A stretch of 64,000 bases of DNA, taken from contig NC_081409.1 of assembly GCF_030272615.1 (NCBI RefSeq), positions 526,995,475-527,059,474 on the forward strand, given 5' to 3'. The translations under genes were made by a program, and so were the position numbers. Numbering within the stretch: position 1 is the first letter of the stretch; every line of letters begins with the position of its first letter. Below are positions 12,060 through 23,208 of this stretch, piece after piece. Below the pieces are notes generated by a model. That model saw only the letters and a list, made by a program, of their open reading frames with translations, was not told the DNA's origin and searched no databases. This DNA is from Cryptomeria japonica. Its lineage: Eukaryota > Streptophyta > Pinopsida > Cupressales > Cupressaceae.

Positions 12060-13470
12060 GCCTAAGGCCATGAGATTTGATCATAGCGTGCATAACATGC
12101 ATGTTATGCAATTCGCAAAAATGCCACCATGCAACCCGATGGTCAAATTATCCATGTGGAGGGTTGAAAAAGGTTGACCAGAGGACATAGGTGAGTATTT
12201 GGAAGACGTGGTGCATACAAATTGGCCAGATTCCACTTATCGAGAAAGGAGACAATGTCGACAGAGATTGTTGTGCTGACGCATTGCAGGTTAAGATTTA
12301 TGGCTAGATCAGATTAGATCACAGCGACAAAGCCCAAGAGGGAGATAGCATTTAATGAGGATTAGACATAAGATCAGTTGAGTGGCTCCATGAAATCTGA
12401 GGATCTTCTATCGATGAGATTTCTCTACCTTGAGCACATCTGAGGGTCTCCAGTTGATAAGACGTAAGGACATAGGGTAGGTGTGGATTACTAAATATAG
12501 TAATCCAGATTCAGAGGTCACTCAAATGCAGTAGAGGATGAACTAAATGCGACAAATTTCTGTGAGGCTTTAAGTCCCTACTACTGATTGTCTTTGTGAT
12601 TTGTGGTCCCAGATCCCAAAGGCTATCTTCATGTCCATTTGCATTGATTGTCTCTAGGTGGATTGTGTGCAAAGTAGGAGAATAGACATATCATGGCCTA
12701 TCTATGTCCCAGATAATCAAATTTTGACGTGTGTGTCTCACCTGGCTGCTAGCTTGTTTTTCTCCCTTATGTCTATACAAGGAAATTCATGGCCAGTGAG
12801 AAGGGGTTGATTCTAAATGTAACTTTTATATGGGTTGGAAGTAAGATTTCCATGCACAGTTCTAAGTTAGTGTACTTCTGAGTTTTTCTTTTCAACATGT
12901 AATATTTTGCTTTCAGATAGTTATAGCCAGCATATTAGCAAGTTTTATGAGTTTTCTTAAAACTGTTTCCTACTTGTACTGATACCATTAAATGAAATAT
13001 ATGATCAAGGATCATTTTATTCTATCCCAGCAAGCTTGGTGTTGTTTTATCTTTCAGCTTCTCTTCAAGGAAGAGATTAAAGTGCCTAAGGTAACAAGAG
13101 ATGGTATTATGTATTTGCAAGATATTTTAAGCATGGTTGCAGGAGAGCTTCAAGGGAGAGTATCAATGTCATGCATTGATATTTAGACTGAGTTGGTTAT
13201 GTTTCACACTATATGAGTTTCAAGGTTTACTTGTTGTAGGTTGACTCTGCTACCTTGATAAGGCACTGTTCATGGGGCTTGCACCTAATTTTTAGAATCA
13301 TTATCATATTTAAAATCTTTTTAACTTTCTGCATTTCTTTTTGCATTAGGAGTAGGATTAGTGTAGAACCCCCTTTCCTCAATGAAGTGCATAGATGCTT
13401 AGAAACTAAGGTTAAATCCATAACCAGGAGTTAAACCATCATCCTTAGTACATTTTCATTGGGATGATCT
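12060..13470. other. Non-coding stretch of the outer giant LTR
   Basis: No motif-bearing protein or repeat array was recognised. One 64-codon plus-strand frame (12,992-13,186) has a splice-acceptor-like TTTATCTTTCAG inside it, but nothing else supports a gene. Confidence 0.4.
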
Positions 13471-14599
13471 GTTGTAAATGTAATGTCCTGAGTATTGTAT
13501 AGCTGTTAGTTGTTTTGACATTGCATAGGTTCACCCACCTTGGTCTCGCAAAGCCATAAGTGTAGGATATTTCAGTCTTGTGACTAATTCTTGTTCTTTG
13601 GCCAAATCCTTCCCCGAGTTTGTCAATGTGTTAGTGGCAATTCCTCTAGGAGTCGAGGACTGTTGGTTTGGGAACCAACACTATATAAATTCATTAATTA
13701 TTAATTAATAAATAATCACAAAATTAGAAGGCAACCCAACATAGGGTTGAATGACATATCGCATGAAACAGACCAATGACTCAAGCCAAGACACTAACTA
13801 ACAAGCATATCACCTTAAGCCCAGAGTGTGTAGAGGGAATTCATGGCATCTCCAATCAACTTGCCATTGGGATTAAGACATGCTCAAACCTATGAGGCCA
13901 GGTGGAGTCGATGTCTAGTACCTGCAAATCCTACAACCACCAATAACCACGAGGCAACATATACCATAATATATATCATAAATGATTAGGCAAGAGAGAG
14001 AGAATCACAACGTCATATCATTCTCATAATGAGTGGTATGACATTGTCTCTATCATGAATACATTAGAAGACAATCACAATCATAATAACATCAACTCAA
14101 TCATCTTGGTCATGAAATAGGGTTAGCATAGCCAAGGTATAAGTAATACGATCAATCTTGAACAATGCGCACACATAGTATCATCAAGTAAATCCATCAT
14201 AACCAATCATCCACATAAATCATCATGAATCCAGTAATGTCAAATAAACTATTCGTATAAGAATGAGACAAGAGATATCAAAACATGCACAAATCTAAAA
14301 GTGTTTATCACACCCTCTCATAAAGGATGAGTCAGGGAGGGGCACTACATGAATTCTCTCAATTTTCTTCAATTATGAGATTGTGGTACTGTTGTCCCAT
14401 GGTTTACACCAATAAAAGACAAACAGTAGCAATAAAAGCCTGAAAAAAGTTTGGATGGTTTTCCAAACTCATAGCTCTACCTCTCTACATCTATTTTGAA
14501 GAGCATAAAATATTTTCCAACCTCTTAAATTTATTTTCTTCCTACAGCCTTCCCAACTTAGATTTTTGTCAAAGTTAATTACAAGATATTTGTAATATA

Positions 14600-15470
14600 T
14601 ATCTTCTTTAAGAATGTTGTCTTCAAAGTAAAGACTCAAGTTGATTTTGTTTTCTTTTATTAGAGAAAACCATCATTTTTGTCTTGTTGTTGTTAACTTG
14701 CATTTCCACAATGATGCAACAATGCTCACGAGTAAATAAATGCTCTTCCAATCCAAGGGTAAATTTAGCAATCAAAATGAGATAATTTGCATAAATAAGC
14801 AACCTTATTACAAATTCAACTAGCTGAATACCCTCACCATTTTTCATGTTTAACCACTCTTCAAGCTTATCAATACATAATCCAAAAAAGGTAGGAGATA
14901 GAGGGCACCCTTGTTTGACCCCAATATCGCTCTTAAAACTATTTAAAATGCCAACTGAAGTTTTGATTATGATTTTAACCTCGTCATATAGTCTATGAAT
15001 AGTTTCTTTGAGATGAATAGGAATCCCAAGTTCTTCCATTCTATGTTAAAGCTTATACATAGAGACCTTTTCAAAAGCCTTCTTGAAATCGACAAAGCAA
15101 TGAAAGACTTCATCCTTTTTCTCCCAAAATTTTTCAATGATGTGCCTCAAAGTAATAAAATGGTCCACTGTGGAATGTTTAGGTTTGAAACTAGGTTGAC
15201 CTTTTGCATGTTTATTATTTTTTTCTACCCATTTTTTGATTCCATTTTCTATCATGCTACCAAATTTTTTTTCAAACAAAGGATTAATCATTATCGTCCT
15301 ATATTTGGAGGGGTTATTAACATCACCACTTTTCAAAAGAGGTATAGCTAGACTAGTTATTCAATCTTTAGGGAGCCCTTGTTGGATGATGTTGGTGAAA
15401 TTTTTTATAATGTGAGGTTCAAGGGTTTTCATGCCCCACTTGAGATACTTTTCTTGAAGCTCAACCTAGT
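14600..15470 (-). pseudogene. LINE reverse transcriptase domain
   Basis: Minus-strand frames at 15,336-15,046 and 15,039-14,623 read as consecutive parts of a non-LTR RT. Motifs seen include SGDVNNPSKYRTIMINPLF, CFVDFKKAFEKV (first catalytic Asp region), GVKQGCPLSPTFFGLCIDKL and MVFSNKRKQNQ. The catalytic box, normally YADD in LINEs, reads YANY in RLLIYANYLILIAK, so both catalytic aspartates are lost. A stop separates the two frames. Upstream, WGMKTLEPHIIKNFTNIIQ is also typical of this family. The protein would have copied RNA by target-primed reverse transcription; this copy cannot. Confidence 0.85.
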
Positions 15471-16269
15471 CTTTAGCTTTACCAACACCCAACTTCTTAA
15501 CACCCATCTCGATCTCTTGCATAATGAAAAGATTTGTAGTAGTGTTGACCAAGGGTGAGGGGCCAAAATCAAAATCTTGCTCATAAAGCTACCTTTCATA
15601 ATCAAACCATTTAGTAGTTGTGATATTATTTTCAATTTGTTTCTTTCTTAGTTGAAGTTCTTTCTAGAATAGCTTGGGGTTATTTTTTCCAAGAAAAATT
15701 ATCTCTTTTTCATCTTGTGATCATAAAACCATCTTTTTTTCTTTAAAATATACCTATAAGATTTGATGTCTATCTCTTCTTCATTTGACTCTCTTAAAAT
15801 TCATCTAGCCATTTTGCATTCCTCATCAAACCATGCATTAATTGGAAAACAATTTGTCTCAATTTTTTTTATTTTTTGTTCTTTTGTGCTTTCAAAGAGC
15901 CTTGTGGATCAAATTTTTTAACTCATGACTATTGAGACCATGAAATGGAATTTTATCCTCCTTAAAAAGACTTTTATCCTCCTTAAAAATTGTCTCAAGT
16001 GTAACCTTGAACTTGTTACCATTTTCTCGAATCAAAAGAATTCTTCCCTTTGAATGTGGTTATTGAGAGCAATTAGTTTTCACCTCATATTGCTTGTGCC
16101 CACAAAAAAATTAAATAAATTGGTATGTGATATTATTTTAGATCCCATAGATGCTCACCAATCACAACTTCCTCAATTTTCTTGCATAAGTTATACAAGT
16201 GTTGCAAGTGAAACTACCCAACTTTACCCATCTAACCAAACCATTACAAATGATTAAATCAAAAGTGCC

Positions 16270-16880
16270 ACATAGAGTAAGCATTTCTTCCCCAATCTAG
16301 TTGCATCCTTTGGTGTAATCTAAAACTCTTTCCCACTGATGATTTCCCTCTACTACGAGCCAAATAGGATCACAATCTGCTTTACAACAAAGTATGCTAG
16401 CTTGTTCACTTGTTGTTGAAGCATTGGAATCCCCCACAAGGAGGACATCACCATGCTAAAAAAAACATGTCAATATCCATTTTTAAGGCTACAAAGGGGT
16501 CTTTGTGGTCTATATTAAACTTCTTATAGGTTTGGGAGGCTTATGGAGAGAAATAACATGTTGCAATCTTAATAAGACTACTATTTTCTAAGATTTTGAA
16601 TCATAGAAACTGCTTATTAGAGTCTTCATTTTCGAGCTAGATGAAATGACCTTCATTTTCTTTCAATGACACCATTTTACTCCCCATGACCTTTTCCATT
16701 TCCCATCGCCTTTTTCTACACTACCATTTTCAAATATCCTTCAAACGTGTGAGTCTTACATCATTCGTGTTCATGTCTCTATGAGACAAATAATGTCTCT
16801 TCCTTCTGCAGTAGGCCCTAACTGAGACGAACATCTCCAAGGATAACCTCTAAAATTCTAGAAAACTAAACTTAAGGAAG
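16270..16880 (-). pseudogene. LINE endonuclease domain remnant
   Basis: Degenerate minus-strand frames show, in order, GRDIICLIET (the ...VCLQET position of AP-like endonucleases), IATCYFSP (the core beta strand) and HGDVLLVGDSNAST near 16,460-16,420, matching the GDFN motif with Phe changed to Ser. The domain would nick target DNA at the start of integration. It is joined to the RT by a stop-rich linker of about 800 bp. Confidence 0.68.
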
Positions 16881-17399
16881 CCTAGGTAGAACTTGATTGC
16901 TATTTTTCTTGGCATGCAAGACTCTAAGTTGAGTCTTCGTCCCTAGGTGACCATATGGACCTTGTTGCATTTTTTCTAACTAAATTTGTTGCCACTTCTT
17001 TGTTTCTCACTTGCAGCTCTGTCTTAGAATGGGGACCAAAATAAACAACAATGACTTTTCCTTTAAACAACCATGCTCTTTAACCCTCATCTTTTCTACT
17101 CTAACCTTTGTCAGTTCAACCCTTCTCTTATCTTGCTACCTAATAATTAAATATTTATCTAAGAAAAAACAAGAACCCTTAAGAGTTGCTTCTTGCTTTA
17201 CAACTTTTTCTTGTCACAAACACTTGATAAGATAACTTTTATGGGCCTATTTTTCTCATCACATAACTTACCAACCCTACATGCTTGGAATATTTGAGCT
17301 TTACAAAGCAACACGTCCCTTAAGAAGTCTCTTGCAAGATCAAGACTATACTAATTGCGCGTATAGTCTTCATTATTCACGCAATCCTGTCTCGCTTTG

Positions 17400-17945
17400 C
17401 CCTTCCCATTTTTTGTCCTGATGATAACAATTTATCCTCATTTTTATTTTATGATATTAATTTATCCTTAGCTTCATCTGCTTGGTATTAGTTCATTCCC
17501 TTGTCAATTTTGCAACGTTAGTTTGCCTAATTTTGTCCCATTTAGGTCATTCTGCTCTCGTTTTGTTCCTCCCACCTCACCCTTCCCATTTTTTATCTGG
17601 ATGATATCATTTTCTCCCCATTTCAAGTATGGGATTTCATTTTTTCATCAAATTCATTCCCTTGGCATCAATTTGTTCCCTTCTCGATCCAATGATGTCA
17701 ATTTTGTCCCTAAACCTGGTCTGATTAGGTCTTTTTGCTTCATTTTTGGTCCTATCGCTTCTTGCTTCCCATTTTCTGTCTTATTGGAATAATTTTGACC
17801 TCTTCTCCTACCCTATTATGTCTTATTCATCCATTTTCCACTCGTTGACCCGCTTTGACCCGTTTTTACTGAATTATACTTGGTTTGACCTAATTTTTCC
17901 ATTTTCGCTCTTCCCATTGTCTATTCGAACCTTCCCAATTCTTCT
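17400..17945 (+). repeat. About 180-bp tandem repeat, three diverged copies
   Basis: Units start at (CC)CTTCCCATTTTTTGTC near 17,400, at 17,580 and at 17,763 (GCTTCCCATTTTCTGTC). Each continues with a GATGATA...TTTATCC or TTTCTCC segment, a TTCATTCCCTT segment and a TTTTGTCCC...AGGTC segment. A fourth partial start is near 17,909. Frames across it are artefacts. Confidence 0.6.
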
Positions 17946-18587
17946 TAATTTCACCCATTTTGACTAAAATTAACTTAATTTGACCTAATTAAGGTCTTTG
18001 GACATTAGTTTGATTAATTTTCCCTTTTAGGATTAATTAATTGTTTAATTAATTAAGCTAATTTTTACTAATTATTCTTCTTAATCTTTTAATTTTTCAT
18101 CATTAAACCATCTCTTTTTAATATTAGTAAATATTTTATATTATTTAATTAATTTTGAATTTAGACTTTAATTAAATGATTTTAGTAATTTAATTAAATG
18201 TTCAATTTCTATCTCCTATAATTGAATGATTTGTTTAAATTATTTAATTAGCTAATTGTGCCACAATTAAATAATTATCTTAATTTATTTAATTATTTGT
18301 CCTAATTATCCTCCTAATTTTTGAAAATGACAACAATATCTTAGATATTTTATGGGATTTTCCCTAATATCCTCTTTGATGTTTGAAAATACTTCTTTTT
18401 GGAAATATCTCATTATATCTTAATTTTAAATTAAAAAATGAGGCATGCATCCTTTTTCTTTTTCTCCATTTTTTCCTCATCACCTTTATCCTTCCTCGAA
18501 TGACAGCTTTGCCATGCGTTCAATTAGGTTTGTCCATCTAATAAAAAATCTTTTTGATATTGTCCTTTCGTTGAGTCTCCAATTTTC

Positions 18588-18594
18588 TATAAAT
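18588..18594 (+). promoter_or_regulatory. TATA-box-like site in the putative level-0 5' LTR
   Basis: TATAAAT lies about 400 bp before the LTR 3' edge, a plausible place for the U3/R promoter. Position and sequence are the only support. Confidence 0.3.
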
Positions 18595-18996
18595 TGGGAC
18601 TTCTATTTGAATCTAACTTTGGAGTAATTTTATTCTGTCAAATTGTTTAATCATATAGTATTGCCTTTTTGTTCAATCATCTTATCATCTAGTTTAATAG
18701 TTTCATTTAGGTGAACTCATTTAATCTTAGAATCACACTTTCAAGTTATCCTTGTCATCACCTTTGCACCTACACATTGAGAGCAACATTAAATTAGAGG
18801 AGAAAAAAAGAACAATGTAGCCACATTGAAGGAATGGTGATATCAACATTTAATTCTCATGTTTTATTTCAATGTCTCTACTGGTAGGATTAGGATAGAT
18901 TAGGATAGTTGTTTTAAAAGTTTGTGATTTGCTTTAGATTATGTTTTGGTTTGATTTATCTAACTATCTAACCTCCAAATTTTCTCGATTCACATT

Positions 18997-19012
18997 TGGT
19001 GAACACGACATG
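18997..19012 (+). other. Putative primer binding site, level 0
   Basis: TGGTGAACACGACATG begins 2 bp after the CACA edge. The level-2 element has TGTGAACCCAACATC in the equivalent place. The similarity suggests both use the same tRNA type, which I cannot name without a tRNA search. Confidence 0.55.
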
Positions 19013-19125
19013 AATCATGCGCCTTTTTTGATATCTTTGTGAGTTTATGGTCATTTGTAAGTACTCGGGAAGAAATTTCTTATCAAAAATCAACTTTCAT
19101 ACCTTTCAAGCTCTCGAAGGTCAAA

Positions 19126-19272
19126 TCTGCACACTTGGTGCTCGAAACTGCGTAGTTGGTTCACAGAACTGTGCAATTGACACATAGAACTCCGTAGTTG
19201 GTTCATCAAACTGCACAGTTGGTCCTTATAATTGCGCAATTGGTTCAAGAAGCTACACAGTTGGTTGGGCTT
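19126..19272. repeat. 21-bp tandem array, seven units (copy 1)
   Basis: Seven consecutive 21-bp units run without indels, approximating ACTGCACAGTTGGTTCNNNGA. The unit is seven codons, so the minus strand reads as heptads ((N/D)QL(C/R)xxx). A second array of the same unit is at 20,935-21,077. Confidence 0.85.
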
Positions 19273-19392
19273 TTCCATTTTCATCACTAACCTTTTCACA
19301 TGCAAGGTTTGTCTAATATGATTTGTCACATGTAGGAATTTCAGTAATGAGGGTTATTATTTGTAGATTTGAAAGTCCTAATGTGTGCATTC

Positions 19393-19859
19393 GGGTTAAT
19401 TGGTTTCAATTTTGGTTTATAATCTTCACCTAGATCTTAATTAGGGGTTAACTAATTTCAATTTCATTTACAATCTTTACCTAGATCTTATTTAGGGGTT
19501 AATTGATTTCAATTTCAATCTACAATCTTTATCTATATCCTAATTATGGGTTAATTGATTTCATTTTTAGTTAAAATCTTCACCTAGAGCTTAATTAGGG
19601 GTTAATAGATTTTAATTTCAAGCTACAATCCTCACCTAGTTCTTAATTAGGGGTCAATTGATTTCAATTTCAGTTACATCCTTCACTGGGATCCTAATTA
19701 AAGGTTAATTGATTTCAATTTCAAGCTACAATCTTCATCTAGATCCTAATTACAGGTTAATTGATTTCAATTTCAAGCTACAATCTTCACCTAGATATTA
19801 ATTAGGGCTTAACTGATTTCAATTATGGTTTACAATTTTCATTTAGATCTAATTAGGAG
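19393..19859. repeat. 52-bp tandem array, nine units
   Basis: Nine units of about 52 bp begin GGGGTTAATTGATTTCAATTTC and end CACCTAGATCTTAATTAG, with substitutions and 1-2 base indels. The array lies directly before the first ORF1-like copy. Confidence 0.88.
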
Positions 19860-19899
19860 GACAATTTACTCTCTTTATTTCATTGTAAGCACACATAAC

Positions 19900-20214
19900 C
19901 TTAAAGGATTTCAATTTAAAACTTGGTCCATGATGGTTCTCCCTGGTGAGAATGTTACCCCTATGCTTCAACACGAGCTACGATTTGTCAATGACCAAGA
20001 GTATGTTATCACTAGATTAAGCAACCTTGCGTGAAAAACAAAAACTAGTTATGCTAAATACATGCATACTATCTTTGTCATAGAAGAGGAAGAGGATAGA
20101 GCACAACGTCATGAAGTTGCTATAAGAAGAGAACGTGAACAAGAAAGGGAACAACAAAGATAGAGAGAACAAGACATAATCCAATCTTTTCAGCCACCTC
20201 CTCCACAACCCTGA
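19900..20214 (+). pseudogene. ORF1-like coding remnant, copy A (level 0)
   Basis: The frame reads MVLPGENVTPMLQHELRF, then a QEYVITRLSNLA segment, a stop, KTKTSYAKYMHTIF, an acidic VIEEEEDRAQ stretch, a charged Arg/Glu/Gln-rich helix and a QSFQPPPPQP tail. The product is not a family I recognise. It sits between the primer binding site and gag, the place where Ogre-type Tat elements carry an additional ORF1; calling it ORF1-like is inference from position. A diverged second copy follows 0.6 kb downstream. Confidence 0.5.
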
Positions 20215-20550
20215 TAGGATTTGAGCCTTGTCTTAGTTAGTTTTAGTGTCTTGCATCCTTAATTTAGGGTTTTGTCTCATATCTCTGAAAATGAATAAAA
20301 AAATACCATGCCTTGGAGAGTGAAATCTTGATTTCCAAGATATCATCAAAGATTAGAACATAAGAAATTGAACAAACGCTTTCAAAAAATTCAACGAGAA
20401 AAGCAACTATTCAATGAACCCAATGAGTACATTGCCCTTACTGTATATGAGATACATTTTTTTTGTCTTATACACAAAAGTACAACATGCACCCAATGAC
20501 ACCTATCCCAATGTTTTGAGAATTTAATAACCTATATTCTTAAAAATGAA

Positions 20551-20822
20551 TCAAGATGGTTCTCCCTAGTGAGAAAAAGGAAGAAGCCCCTGTACTTTAA
20601 CCTGATTTAAGTTTTCATGATAATCAAGAAGACATAATCTCTAAATTTCATGTTTTAGCTTGGAGAACGAAAACTAGTTGGGATGAGTTTATGCAAACCA
20701 CCTCTATTTTAGAAGAAGAAGAAGAGAAAGCACGATGCGTCGAAGAAATTTTACAAAGAGAAAAAGAACAAGAACATGAATGATGACAAGCTTTTCAAGC
20801 CTCTTCCGCACCTCCTCAATAA
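20551..20822 (+). pseudogene. ORF1-like coding remnant, copy B (level 0)
   Basis: The same sequence of motifs as copy A appears: MVLPSEKKEEAP, a DNQEDIISKFHVLAW segment, RTKTSWDEFMQTTS, ILEEEEEKAR, a Lys/Arg/Glu-rich stretch and a Ser/Ala/Pro-rich tail ending PPQ. Copy B keeps the Trp that is a stop in copy A. Between A and B (about 20,300-20,450) lies another short charged segment (NKRFQKIQREKQLFNEPNEY). Repetition of a coding module suggests internal duplication of an ORF with repeats. Confidence 0.5.
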
Positions 20823-20934
20823 AATTTCATATTTTTTTCTCATCAATTTCACTTATTTCGTGTTTAATTTTTTGTTTTACCTCACCAATTTATGAAATTG
20901 AGTTGGATTTCTCTCTACTTTGTAGTTGTTAAGA

Positions 20935-21077
20935 GTTGCATAATTGGTCTATGAAACTACACACTTGGTCAAGATTGTAGTGTAGTTGGTCTATGAAACT
21001 ATGCACTTGGTCAATAGAACAATGCAATCGATCAGTCTTGTAGTGCATTTGGTCTTTGAAGTTGCACAGTTGGCAGG
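20935..21077. repeat. 21-bp tandem array, about seven units (copy 2)
   Basis: Units start at 20,935, 20,956, 20,977, 20,998, 21,019, 21,040 and 21,061 (the last partial), each with the (A/G)CTRCACANTTGGTC(T/A) core found in the array at 19,126-19,272. The array begins about 110 bp after ORF1-like copy B. Confidence 0.85.
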
Positions 21078-23208
21078 AATAGGCAATTTTTGGATTAGGG
21101 TTTCTCAATTGATTTTCAAAGGTTTCAATTTAATTTTATCATAATATTTCAGGTATTACTAATTAGTTTGTGTAGCATCTTGGTAGCCATGGGACAAAGA
21201 TTAAAACAAATCAAACTACTAATTCATTTGGAATAGGATGATTGTCAAAGACTTGAACCCAAAAAATCTATGTGTTTGATTTTTTATTAGATTATCTCAC
21301 AACTGAATTTATTAATGGGAATTGACATGGATAGTCTTTTGTTTAGCTTAGTTCACAACTGCTTTATTTAAAGAAATGAACATCTATCTTTTGTGTCTTA
21401 AGCACTTGTTCATTCTATAGGGTGGGCCCACTATTGCATCAAGTATCTTTCCACCTACCTTCAATGTCTTGGGAGAAAGAGAAAGGTGATATCAAAATCT
21501 ACTTTTCTTTTTTAGTCGAGCAATTGTTTTGTTGAGATTTCATCACCTCACAGGGGTATTTCAAAACAAGATTAGCTCTAGAGATTTCATCACCTCTTAG
21601 TAATTTTTGAGTGGTATCTCTCTTTGGGTCGCTCTATAAAAGGCTTTGCCAAAGGGTTGCTTGCAGTTGGAGTGCAATCTAAATTGGAGTCTTCCAATAA
21701 GGGTTGTTAGAGCTTTAAGTAGCTCACTTCTTGAAATCCACATACTAGATTTGTTACTAAAAAAATTACTACAAATCATTGTTTTAGTAGCCCAAATTCC
21801 TTCGCTTGTTGGTGTAGGAGGTTAGACCTTTGAAGCTGCCCCACATTGCTACTATTCATTGTAGAGACAAAATTTTAATCAATTCATAAGATCACTAGAT
21901 CTTCAAGGAAAAGATATTTGGTGTGCCTGCGCCATGGAGGGGAGCCAATGCAATCAATATCTTTAGCTGTCTGCTTTGTTTTAGTATTTGGATTTATCTG
22001 AGTGGGGACTCAACAAATAGTATCATCTTTCTATCCTAGATAGTGCATGCTTCAAAAGTGTTTTTATTTGTTGATACCAATAAAATCTAGGCTAATTCAG
22101 ACCCCTTTTTTAAACTCTAAGTGTGTTTGAGAGTCAAGTCACAAACAACCATCCGTGTCTACTTTGTTTTATGTGACTGTTCATGGTAAACATTTCCATA
22201 AAATCAAACAAAGAAACTTGTCCAACTTGTCCAACAAATTTAAACATTGCAAAATTTGAAACTATCTCAAACATCATAATACTTATCTCAACCATACATA
22301 GATTCTACCATAAAGTTGTATATTTGCATATCCATCATCCTAAAGTGATATCATAAGCTTTGCATAAATCATAAGTTAGCTCAAACTCTTAGGTCCATTC
22401 CCATTTGCTCCATATAATTTTAGAATAGCTTGCACAATTGCTCCAATAAGTCTTAAGATTTGACCATAAGTTTGCATAGATCTTAGGTTCAGTTCCATCT
22501 TCCCTAGATCATTTCAAAATAGTTTGCATTTGTAAAATTGTCATATATTCCTAGTCTTAGATTCATTTGATGCAAAAAAATATTAGCATAGAATTGATAA
22601 TCTTTTATTCATCATAGATATTTGCATTTGTCCCCATTATTACCATAGATTATCTTTGCATAGTCTTGTGTTTCACCTAAGTCATAGGTATACTTATTTG
22701 CACCATTATCCTCATTTTAGATCATATCATTTCCTTTGTATCAATCTTCATTTTGAACTTATATCATAGAAACAAAATTTTGGAATCCAAGAAACTTCAA
22801 ATCTTAGGATTGAACCTGGTATTATTGTCAAAGAAGTCAAAAAACCTTGTCAACATTCCTTTTTCATTTTCAATCACTATCAGGTCAAACCCAATCTCAT
22901 TAATCTAGCTACATGCACGACACTATCATAATCTTGTCCTTTAGAGGTCTTGACTTCATTACAATTTCTCAAAGGTCACACCTTTAGGTTTGCAGTCTCA
23001 AAGATCCCTAAATTTTCCAAAAACATCAAAAACATAGGTTGCATTATCTTCAATTTGCATCTTGCATCATTTTCCCCAAAAATCCCAAAACAAAAAAAAA
23101 AAATGTTATATCATTGCATCCCAAAATCCAAAATCCAAAAACATTAGGCATAATTCATAGTGCATATGGTTGAAACACATTCACATCTCTCTGGAAAAAA
23201 AATGAGAA
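21078..23208 (+). other. Level-0 leader between ORF1-like region and gag
   Basis: No protein domain or repeat array is recognised. From about 22,200 the sequence is pyrimidine-rich with recurrent TTTGCATA, CATAGATC and CATTTG phrases, as often seen in long Tat leaders. A poly(A) run is at 23,092-23,103. Confidence 0.35.

Larger units (their letters stand above)
2448..14349. mobile_element. Giant LTR-like insertion (outer), about 7.7 kb without its nested insert
   Basis: The segment starts TGTAATGCTCGCC and ends GGGAGGGGCACTACA, so it has TG...CA ends. It is flanked by a perfect 5-bp direct repeat TGAAT (2,443-2,447 and 14,350-14,354). Both flanks are halves of one LINE, which confirms insertion. 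It contains no RT, integrase or gag motif, and I see no direct repeat between its two ends, so a solo LTR fits better than a complete element. Its termini match those of the nested 5,020-9,216 LTR read backwards, so the two are related and opposed. A local match with the nested LTR (GATGACACT...CCCTACAT, near 3,650-3,670 reversed versus 8,215-8,235) supports this. A large non-autonomous element with unrecognised LTRs remains possible. Confidence 0.75.
14355..17200 (-). mobile_element. LINE retrotransposon, 5' part (endonuclease and RT), degenerate
   Basis: On the minus strand this region carries, in order, an AP-endonuclease-like domain (about 16,880-16,270), a linker, and a reverse transcriptase (about 15,470-14,600), followed by a thumb-like segment down to the TGAAT duplication at 14,350-14,354. 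It is the upstream portion of the LINE whose tail is at 1,760-2,447. Stops and frameshifts occur throughout, no ORF1 was recognised, and the 5' boundary near 17.2 kb is only estimated. Confidence 0.75.
17250..18994 (+). repeat. Probable 5' LTR of the level-0 Tat/Ogre-like element (start not fixed)
   Basis: The right edge is defined by CACA at 18,991-18,994 followed at once by a primer-binding-type sequence (18,997-19,012), the same arrangement as the level-2 LTR end at 30,894. The segment is AT-rich and non-coding, contains a three-fold 180-bp repeat (17,400-17,940) and a TATA-like TATAAAT at 18,588. I could not find the left terminus or a matching 3' LTR, so the LTR call is an inference from the PBS and downstream gag. 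Confidence 0.5.

Noticed and set aside
12992-13186. 64-codon frame with an acceptor-like TTTATCTTTCAG and LFKEEIKVPKVTRDGIMYLQ
   Set aside because: It looked like a possible host exon, but there is no donor site pairing, no neighbouring exon and no family match I can name; it lies inside a giant LTR.
13479-14349. A separate 871-bp LTR starting TGTAATGTCCTGAG and ending CACTACA
   Set aside because: Its left flank (GTAAA) does not match the right flank (TGAAT), while TGAAT matches the flank at 2,443-2,447 and the LINE continues across the larger interval.
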